NCBI GenBank assembly: GCA_905202595.1
Contig: CAJKSP010000032.1
Location: 1 to 27,703 of the forward strand
DNA from: an uncultured Sutterella sp.
Lineage (GTDB): Bacteria > Pseudomonadota > Gammaproteobacteria > Burkholderiales > Burkholderiaceae_F
DNA: 27,703 bases
Direction of reading: 5' to 3'
Positions 22,799 to 27,703 of the stretch are shown one piece after another (the stretch's first letter is position 1; each line of letters opens with the position of its first letter). A model generated the notes under the pieces. It saw only the letters and a list, made by a program, of their open reading frames with translations, was not told the DNA's origin and searched no databases. The position numbers and the translations under genes are program-made.

Positions 22799-23815
22799 TT
22801 AATTGAACTGACTCAGGAAGCGGAGATCGCCCTCGAAGAAGAGGCGCAGATCGTCAATGCCGTAGCGCAGCATCGTGAGGCGCTCGAGGCCGGAGCCGAA
22901 CGCAAAGCCGATGTGCGTTTCCGGATCGAGTCCGTAGTTGCGGACCACCGTCGGATGCACTTCGCCGGCACCCGAAATTTCAAGCCACTTGCCCTTGCGG
23001 GGACCGGTCGTGAACATCATGTCCACTTCAACCGACGGCTCGGTGAAGGGGAAGTACGACGGACGGAAGCGAACGCGCAGATCGTCCGTCTCGAAGAAGC
23101 GGCGCAGGAATTCGCTGTAGACGCCCTTCAAATCCGCAAAGCTGATGTCCGTATCCATCCAGAGGCCTTCAACCTGATGGAACATCGGCGAGTGCGTCGC
23201 GTCGGAGTCAACGCGGTAGGTGCGACCCGGCGCAATCGTCTTGATCGGCGCCTTGTGCGTGCGCGCATAGCGCACCTGCATGGGCGAGGTGTGCGGGCGC
23301 AGCGGCAGGAGCAGCCCCTTGCTGTCCTTCATGTCGACGTAGAACGTATCCTGCATCGAACGGGCCGGGTGGTTGAGCGGGTTGTTGAGCGCCGTGAACG
23401 TGTACCAGTCGTTCTCGACTTCAGGGCCGTCCGCCACGTCGAATCCGATCGAGCGGAAGATCTCTTCAATGCGCATCCAGGTGCGCATCACCGGATGAAT
23501 GCCGCCGGCGCTGCGCTTGCGTCCGGGCAGCGTCACGTCGATCGCCTCGTCGGCGAGCTTGCGGGCCATCTCTTCTTCGGCGAGCGCTTCGCGGCGGGCG
23601 TTGAGCGCCTCTTCGATCGCCTGCTTGGCGCGGTTGATCTCCTGACCGCGGCTGCGGCGCTCCTCGGGCGCGAGCTTGCCGAGCTCCTTCATGAGCATCG
23701 TCACGCGGCCGGTCTTGCCGATGTAGCGCGCTTTCGCGTCTTCGAGCGCCGCGGGCTGCTTCGCTTCAGCGAAGTCTCTGCGGGCCGACTCGATCAGTTC
23801 GGACAGTTCCTGCAT
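22799..23815 (-). CDS. pheS: Phenylalanyl-tRNA synthetase alpha subunit
   Basis: The catalytic subunit of PheRS, 338 residues. An N-terminal coiled-coil (about 1-90) that contacts tRNA-Phe leads into the class II core. Motif 1 includes GFDVADGPEVE (124-134), the substrate loop is HPARSMQDTFYV (149-160), motif 2 is around GRTYRVDSDATHSPMFHQVEG (197-217), and motif 3 is GFAFGSGLERLTML (303-316). The ATG at 23815 has a weak GGGATTG site. It precedes pheT as an operon. A 300-nt gap with several hairpins separates it from rplT, so it probably has its own promoter. Confidence 0.97.
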   Translation of the reverse strand: MQELSELIESARRDFAEAKQPAALEDAKARYIGKTGRVTMLMKELGKLAPEERRSRGQEINRAKQAIEEALNARREALAEEEMARKLADEAIDVTLPGRKRSAGGIHPVMRTWMRIEEIFRSIGFDVADGPEVENDWYTFTALNNPLNHPARSMQDTFYVDMKDSKGLLLPLRPHTSPMQVRYARTHKAPIKTIAPGRTYRVDSDATHSPMFHQVEGLWMDTDISFADLKGVYSEFLRRFFETDDLRVRFRPSYFPFTEPSVEVDMMFTTGPRKGKWLEISGAGEVHPTVVRNYGLDPETHIGFAFGSGLERLTMLRYGIDDLRLFFEGDLRFLSQFN

Positions 23816-23842
23816 TCTTCAATCCCAAATCTTTGAATCTGC

Positions 23843-23864
23843 GAAAGGGCGGCGTCGCCCTTTC
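23843..23864 (-). other. Hairpin in the pheS leader
   Basis: A perfect 9-bp stem GAAAGGGCG / CGCCCTTTC with a 4-nt loop ends 27 nt before the pheS start. Its 5' arm contains the best purine-rich stretch nearby. It may weakly attenuate pheS, but only three Ts follow. Confidence 0.4.
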
Positions 23865-23991
23865 CTCCTGGCAGCGGCGCCGCGGCGGCTCCCGGGAAAA
23901 AGCCTTGCTCTCTCGACCGGGCGGAGCCTGGGCCGGTTCCGCTTCGCCCGCAGCCGCCGGCCCGGTCGGACCGCGGCGGAGCGAAAGGTTG

Positions 23992-23997
23992 ATTTTA
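23992..23997 (-). promoter_or_regulatory. Candidate -10 for pheST
   Basis: TAAAAT on the minus strand matches the -10 consensus at five of six bases. It lies 24 nt past the T-run of the rplT terminator and about 175 nt before pheS. No good -35 was found at 16-18 nt. Confidence 0.3.
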
Positions 23998-24020
23998 GCC
24001 TCAAATCTTTGTAACTGCTG

Positions 24021-24055
24021 AAAAAAAAAGCCCGCTTCATAAGAAGTGGGCTTTT
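24021..24055 (-). terminator. Strong terminator between rplT and pheS
   Basis: On the minus strand AAAAGCCCACTTC pairs with GAAGCGGGCTTTT (one A-C mismatch, 4-nt loop), followed by a run of nine T. It lies 63 nt after the rplT stop. A second perfect hairpin (GCGCAGCCG / CGGCTGCGC, 24072-24092) precedes it. Confidence 0.88.
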
Positions 24056-24117
24056 CAAGGAAGCTGTGTCAGCGCAGCCGATGCGGCTGCGCGTCAAAAA
24101 TTCCTGCGGCCAAGCAA

Positions 24118-24468
24118 TTAGGCGTTCTTGACCATCTCGACGAGGCTGGCGAAGCCGGCCTTGTCGTTCACGGCCATGTCGGCGAGGACCTTGCGGTCAA
24201 GGGCGACGCCGGCCTTCTTCAGGCCGTTCATGAACACCGAGTAGGACATGCCGTTCGCACGGGAGCCGGCGTTGATGCGGGCAATCCACAGGCGGCGGAA
24301 CACGCCCTTCTTGTCGCGGCGGTCGCGGTAGGCGTACTGGCCGGCGCGCATGACCGCCTGCTTGGCGATGCGGAAAACGTTATTGCGGCGAAGGCGATAG
24401 CCCTTCGCCATCGCAATGATCTTCTTATGACGGGCACGGGCCGTCACACCACGCTTCACACGAGGCAT
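24118..24468 (-). CDS. rplT: 50S ribosomal protein L20
   Basis: L20 binds 23S rRNA early in large-subunit assembly. In several bacteria it also represses its own operon by binding the leader of rpmI. The 116-residue protein has the basic extended N-terminus (MPRVKRGVTARARHKK) and globular C-terminal helices (LADMAVNDKAGFASLV), which is full length. AAGGAG lies 9 nt before the ATG. It follows rpmI by 23 nt and ends before a strong terminator. Confidence 0.98.
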   Translation of the reverse strand: MPRVKRGVTARARHKKIIAMAKGYRLRRNNVFRIAKQAVMRAGQYAYRDRRDKKGVFRRLWIARINAGSRANGMSYSVFMNGLKKAGVALDRKVLADMAVNDKAGFASLVEMVKNA

Positions 24469-24491
24469 CTCTTAATCTCCTTATCTCTTAC

Positions 24492-24689
24492 TTAGGCGTA
24501 GGGGAGCATGCGCTTCACGGACTTGACGTCCGATTCGTGCACCGTAACCATGCCACGCAGATGACGCTTGTTCTTCGTCGTGCGATGCGTAAGGATATGG
24601 CGCTTCGTGGCGTGAGCGCGCTTGATCGAGCCGCTGGCGCGCGGCTTGAACCGCTTGGCGGCGGCGCGCTTGGTCTTCATCTTCGGCAT
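24492..24689 (-). CDS. rpmI: 50S ribosomal protein L35
   Basis: L35 is a small basic protein of the large subunit. The 65-residue sequence MPKMKTKRAAAKRF onward is the canonical family start and it ends in KRMLPYA. The frame is open upstream, but the ATG at 24689 with GAGGA about 10 nt before it is the family start. It lies in the order infC-rpmI-rplT, with a 254-nt spacer after infC that has its own possible promoter and hairpins. Confidence 0.97.
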   Translation of the reverse strand: MPKMKTKRAAAKRFKPRASGSIKRAHATKRHILTHRTTKNKRHLRGMVTVHESDVKSVKRMLPYA

Positions 24690-24778
24690 TTGGCCGTTCC
24701 TCTTTTATTGGATGGTCCCGGGCGTTCTCGTCGACCAGACGAAACGCTTCAATAGGCCTCGGGCCCACTTGGATGACG

Positions 24779-24897
24779 CTCTCCGCCGTAGCGGAGAGAG
24801 CTGCTTCGCTCGAGCTTCCGGCAGCGCTTCTCGGCGCCGCAGCAAGCGGAGCAAAAGAATCCGCATTCCGCAGAGCGGCATGCGCGCTGCGGAAGCG
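24779..24897 (-). other. Structured leader of rpmI-rplT, candidate L20 control region
   Basis: Two stems lie between infC and rpmI: CGC-TTCCGCAG with CTGCGGAA-T-GCG (24862-24897, one bulge), then a perfect CTCTCCGC / GCGGAGAG (24779-24798). In E. coli and Bacillus, L20 binds such a leader to repress rpmI-rplT. Position and structure suit this, but no specific L20 motif was identified. Confidence 0.35.
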
Positions 24898-24909
24898 AAC
24901 AAAAAAGTG

Positions 24910-24915
24910 ATTCTA
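24910..24915 (-). promoter_or_regulatory. Candidate -10 for rpmI-rplT
   Basis: TAGAAT on the minus strand (five of six bases) with CTGCAA 17 nt upstream as a weak -35. Transcription would start just before the rpmI leader hairpins. Confidence 0.35.
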
Positions 24916-24943
24916 GCGAAAAAATCTTCGCCTTGCAGAAAGA

Positions 24944-25465
24944 TCAGCGCTTTTTCTTCGGAGCGAGCACCATGATCATCTGACGGCCTTCGAGCTTGGG
25001 CTGGTGCTCGACCTGAGCCACATCGGCAAGCTCGGTCTTCACGCGCTCCATCAGCTCGGTGCCGAAGTGCTGATGCGCCATTTCGCGGCCGCGGAAGCGC
25101 AGCGACACCTTGGCCTTGTCGCCGTCCGTGAGGAAGCGGCGCAGGCTGCGAAGCTTCGTCTGGAAGTCGTTCTCATCCGTTGCAGGACGGAACTTCACTT
25201 CCTTGACCTGAACGACCTTCTGCTTGGCCTTGGCTTCCTGGGCCTTCTTCTGCTCCTGATAGCGGAACTTGCCGTAGTCCATCAGGCGGCAGACGGGCGG
25301 CGTTGCGTTAGGCGCAACCTCGACCAAATCGACGTCGGCATCCTCCGCCATGCGAAGGGCTTCCGACGTGCGGACAATCCCGATCTGGGCGCCGTCGACG
25401 CCGGTCAGTCGGACCTCAGGGACTCGGATCTCACCATTGATCCGATGCTTGCGATCTTGAGCTAT
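24944..25465 (-). CDS. infC: Translation initiation factor IF-3, AUA start
   Basis: IF3 binds the 30S subunit, rejects non-canonical start codons and so controls its own synthesis through its rare start codon. The 173-residue product from an ATA at 25465 (plus 25463-25465) begins I-AQDRKHRINGEIRVPE, matching the family N-terminus. GGAG sits 7 nt before the ATA. The only in-frame ATG upstream (25540) lacks a ribosome site and would add 25 residues foreign to the family. The N domain (to about 75), the Lys-rich linker (QEQKKAQEAKAKQK) and the C domain (KFRPATDENDFQTK onward) are all present. It follows thrS, as in most bacteria. Confidence 0.95.
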   Translation of the reverse strand: MAQDRKHRINGEIRVPEVRLTGVDGAQIGIVRTSEALRMAEDADVDLVEVAPNATPPVCRLMDYGKFRYQEQKKAQEAKAKQKVVQVKEVKFRPATDENDFQTKLRSLRRFLTDGDKAKVSLRFRGREMAHQHFGTELMERVKTELADVAQVEHQPKLEGRQMIMVLAPKKKR

Positions 25466-25485
25466 GGCTCTTCTCCAAAGAAACG

Positions 25486-25504
25486 CTCCGGCGCGCTGCC
25501 GGAG
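25486..25504 (-). terminator. Weak attenuator hairpin between thrS and infC
   Basis: CTCCGGC / GCCGGAG with a 5-nt loop is followed on the minus strand by CGTTTCTTTGG. It lies between the thrS stop and the infC ribosome site and could lower read-through from thrS. Confidence 0.45.
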
Positions 25505-25552
25505 AGGCGCGGCCCCGCGGATCCCGCAGAGCCGCTCCATGATCAGAGGACG

Positions 25553-27472
25553 TTACTCGCCGCGACGGGCAAGCTTGGCCTCCTCCTGCTTGATGAGGGC
25601 GATGAAGTCGTCGAGCGCCATCACGCCGAGGTTCTTGCCTCCGCGAGCACGCACGGACACCGTCCCGCTCTGCATCTCCTTGTCGCCGACAACAGCCACG
25701 TAGGGGATCTTCTGCAGAGTAAGTTCGCGAATTTTATAGTTGATTTTTTCGCTCCGCAAATCGCTCTGGACGCGCACGCCGGCGGCATGCAGCTTCGCAG
25801 CAACATCCGTAGCGTATGCCGACTGGGCGTCCGTAATGTTGGCAACCGCAGCCTGAACCGGTGCAAGCCACACCGGGAAGGCGCCGGCAAACTCTTCGAT
25901 CAGCATGCCGATCCAGCGCTCGAGCGAGCCGAGAATCGCGCGGTGCAGCATCACCGGCACCTTGCGGGCGTTGTCTTCCGCAACATACTCCGCGCCGAGG
26001 CGGCCAGGCATCTGGAAGTCGACCTGAATCGTGCCGCACTGCCACGAACGGCCGAGGCAGTCGCGCAGGTGATACTCGATCTTGGGACCGTAGAACGCGC
26101 CCTCGCCCTTGAGGATCTCGTACTTGATGCCCAGATCGTCAAAGCTCTGCATGAGCGCATGCTCAGCCTTGTCCCAGACAGCGTCTTCGCCGATGCGCAT
26201 GGCAGGACGGGTCGCCACCTTGTATTCGATTTCTTCGAAGCCGAAATCCTTGTAGACCTTCTGCACGAGGCGCGTGAACTTGTTGCACTCGTCAAGGATC
26301 TGATCTTCCGTGCAGAAGATGTGGCCGTCGTCCTGCGTGAAGCCGCGCACGCGCATGAGGCCGTGCAGAGCGCCGGAGGGCTCGTTGCGGTGGCACTGGC
26401 CGAATTCGCCGATGCGAAGCGGCAGATCGCGATAGCTGCGAAGCTTCGAATTGAAGATCTGGATGTGGCCCGGGCAGTTCATGGGCTTGAGGGCGTAGTA
26501 GCGGTTCTCCGACTCGGTCGTGAACATGTTCTCGCGATACTTCGCCCAGTGGCCGGAGCGCTCCCAGAGCGAGCGGTCGAGAAGCTGCGGCGCCTTCACT
26601 TCAACGTAGCCGTTGTCCTGATAAACGCGGCGCATGTACTGCTCGATCACCTGCCAGAGGGCCCATCCCTTGCCGTGCCAGAAAACCATGCCCGGCGCTT
26701 CGTCCTGGATATGGAAGAGGTCGAGTTCGCGGCCGAGCTTGCGATGGTCGCGCTTCTCCGCCTCCTCGAGCATCTGCAGATAAGCCTTCTGCTCTTCCTT
26801 CGTTCCCCAGGCCGTGCCGTAGATGCGCTGCAGCATTTCGTTCTTGCTGTCGCCGCGCCAATAGGCGCCGGCCACCTTCATGAGGCGGTGCACCTTGAGC
26901 TTGCCCGTGCTCGGAACGTGAGGCCCGCGGCAGAGGTCGACAAAGTCGCCCTGGCGGTAGAGCGAAATCACTTCGCCTTCCGGAATGGCCTTGATGAGCT
27001 CGACCTTGTACTTCTCGCCCATGCTCTCGAAGAGCTTGATCGCTTCTTCGCGGCTCATCGTTTCGCGCTTGATCGGAATGTCCTTCTTCACGAGCTCGTC
27101 CATGCGCTCTTCGATCTTCTTCAGATCGTCAGGCGTAAAGGGACGGCTGTAGGAGAAGTCGTAGTAGAAGCCGTTCTCGATCGAAGGCCCGATCGTGACT
27201 TCCGCATCCGGATAGAGCTCCTTGACGGCCTGCGCCATCAAATGCGCAGTCGAGTGGCGGATGATGCCGAGGCCTGCCGGATCCTTGGCAGTAACGATTT
27301 CAACGCTCGCATCGCGATCGATCGTGTCGCTCAGATCCACGAGCTTGCCGTCAACACGGCCGGCAAGAGCGGCCTTTGCAAGGCTCGGCGCAATGGCGGC
27401 CGCCACTTCGCCCACGGTCACGGGACCGTTGAATTCGCGCTTGGAGCCGTCCGGAAGGGTAATCGCTGGCAT
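25553..27472 (-). CDS. thrS: Threonyl-tRNA synthetase
   Basis: ThrRS charges tRNA-Thr and edits Ser-tRNA-Thr. Numbered from the ATG at 27472 it has 639 residues, close to the E. coli enzyme. TGS domain about 1-61. Editing domain with H73 and H77 (HSTAH) and C181/H185 (CRGPH). Class II core with zinc ligands C333 (MNCPGH) and H384 (DDGH). Anticodon-binding domain about 540-639. An ATG four codons upstream abuts its GAGG, while 27472 has AGGA about 10 nt upstream and gives the family start MPAITLPDGS. A terminator stands 30 nt before the start, with a threonine-rich leader frame ahead of it. The gene heads thrS-infC-rpmI-rplT. Confidence 0.97.
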   Translation of the reverse strand: MPAITLPDGSKREFNGPVTVGEVAAAIAPSLAKAALAGRVDGKLVDLSDTIDRDASVEIVTAKDPAGLGIIRHSTAHLMAQAVKELYPDAEVTIGPSIENGFYYDFSYSRPFTPDDLKKIEERMDELVKKDIPIKRETMSREEAIKLFESMGEKYKVELIKAIPEGEVISLYRQGDFVDLCRGPHVPSTGKLKVHRLMKVAGAYWRGDSKNEMLQRIYGTAWGTKEEQKAYLQMLEEAEKRDHRKLGRELDLFHIQDEAPGMVFWHGKGWALWQVIEQYMRRVYQDNGYVEVKAPQLLDRSLWERSGHWAKYRENMFTTESENRYYALKPMNCPGHIQIFNSKLRSYRDLPLRIGEFGQCHRNEPSGALHGLMRVRGFTQDDGHIFCTEDQILDECNKFTRLVQKVYKDFGFEEIEYKVATRPAMRIGEDAVWDKAEHALMQSFDDLGIKYEILKGEGAFYGPKIEYHLRDCLGRSWQCGTIQVDFQMPGRLGAEYVAEDNARKVPVMLHRAILGSLERWIGMLIEEFAGAFPVWLAPVQAAVANITDAQSAYATDVAAKLHAAGVRVQSDLRSEKINYKIRELTLQKIPYVAVVGDKEMQSGTVSVRARGGKNLGVMALDDFIALIKQEEAKLARRGE

Positions 27473-27501
27473 TTTTCGATCCATCCTCAGTTTATGGACA
27501 T

Positions 27502-27531
27502 AAAAAAAGTGCGGGCTATGAGCCCGCACTT
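27502..27531 (-). terminator. Terminator/attenuator immediately upstream of thrS
   Basis: A perfect 11-bp stem AAGTGCGGGCT / AGCCCGCACTT with a 3-nt loop runs on the minus strand into seven T. Only 29 nt separate it from the thrS start, too little for a separate promoter. Transcription of thrS must therefore pass through it, which is the mark of an attenuator. Confidence 0.88.
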
Positions 27532-27578
27532 TCTTGACTGGAATCCGTCGACAACGCTTCGCCCACGCCCTCGTTTGA

Positions 27579-27626
27579 TCAGAGACGGGGTGTTGTTGTA
27601 CGAAGAGAAGTCTCGATGAAAGACAT
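27579..27626 (-). CDS. Threonine-rich leader peptide of thrS
   Basis: The minus-strand frame from the ATG at 27626 reads MSFIETSLRTTTPRL and stops at 27579. Four of 15 residues are Thr, three of them in a row as ACA ACA ACA. The stop is 47 nt before the terminator in front of thrS. Leader peptides rich in the cognate amino acid control synthetase and biosynthetic operons by ribosome stalling (pheM for pheST, thrL for thrABC). The ribosome site is weak: GGGA lies about 13 nt upstream. It begins 24 nt after the CCA end of tRNA-Val, so it may share that transcript. I could not settle the competing antiterminator fold. Codons CCC CGU after the Thr run can pair with GCGGG of the terminator, and CCCCGUCU can pair with GGGCGUGGG downstream. 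Confidence 0.6.
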   Translation of the reverse strand: MSFIETSLRTTTPRL

Positions 27627-27650
27627 CGCGTCAACAGTCCCAAAAAATCT

Positions 27651-27703
27651 TGGTAGGCACGATTGGACTCGAACCAACGACCCCCACCATGTCAAGGTGA
27701 TGC
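27651..27703 (-). tRNA. tRNA-Val (GAC), 3' part, cut by window edge
   Basis: The 3' 53 nt of a tRNA with encoded CCA (27651-27653). The anticodon loop TTGACAT carries GAC (27693-27691), the anticodon stem TCACC / GGTGG pairs, the T-loop reads TTCGAGT, and the 3' acceptor strand is CGTGCCT. The 5' half lies beyond the window. tRNA-Val(GAC) before thrS is the common order in Burkholderiales. Confidence 0.95.

Noticed and set aside
24001..24097. Frame with MKRAFFFSS reading through the rplT-pheS terminator, suggesting a Phe leader peptide for pheS
   Set aside because: The Phe codons are simply the terminator's T-run, the ATG lies inside the hairpin with no ribosome site, and the predicted pheS promoter is downstream.
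25004..27619. Plus-strand open frame of 871 codons opposite thrS and infC
   Set aside because: It mirrors thrS and infC, which are full-length conserved genes. Its His/Val/Leu/Arg-rich composition is typical of antisense frames in GC-rich DNA.

Overview
The window reads as chromosomal DNA of a GC-rich betaproteobacterium. Gene order and protein features fit Burkholderiales, most likely the Sutterellaceae; this is an inference from synteny and not a database match. Almost every gene lies on the minus strand. The one convincing plus-strand gene is a 200-residue protein of unknown function at 3492-4094. I saw no insertion sequence, prophage or CRISPR array.

Layout, left to right in plus coordinates (transcription mostly runs right to left). 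(1) 223-3152: rodZ, rlmN and ndk. (2) 3492-4094: the orphan plus-strand gene. (3) 4158-7512: rlmD, nlpD and surE, a compact version of the usual surE-pcm-nlpD-rpoS-rlmD order, without pcm and rpoS. (4) 7950-10512: an M20 amidohydrolase downstream of a multi-pass membrane transporter, with a sigma70-like promoter, a full match to the IHF consensus and a palindrome in front. (5) 10821-17394: a complete phosphate regulon in the order pstS-pstC-pstA-pstB-phoU-phoB-phoR, preceded by a three-unit Pho box. (6) 17686-19020: a second M20 peptidase, of the aminobenzoyl-glutamate-hydrolase type. (7) 19738-27703: tRNA-Pro(GGG), ihfA, pheT, pheS, rplT, rpmI, infC, thrS and the 3' part of tRNA-Val(GAC), the classic translation cluster of this group.

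How the genes work together: PstSCAB imports phosphate, PhoU links transporter state to the PhoR kinase, and PhoB acts back on the Pho box in front of pstS. The right-hand cluster joins two aminoacyl-tRNA synthetases, IF3 and ribosomal proteins L35 and L20.

The most interesting regulatory object is in front of thrS. A 15-codon reading frame (27579-27626) carries three consecutive ACA threonine codons plus a fourth Thr codon. It is followed by a perfect 11-bp rho-independent terminator only about 30 nt before thrS. This is the layout of a threonine-dependent transcription attenuator. Other points of note are an AUA start codon for infC, loss of the DNA-intercalating proline in IhfA, heavily structured DNA in front of the pst operon, and a 600-bp gap upstream of the second M20 gene that ends in a strong terminator.
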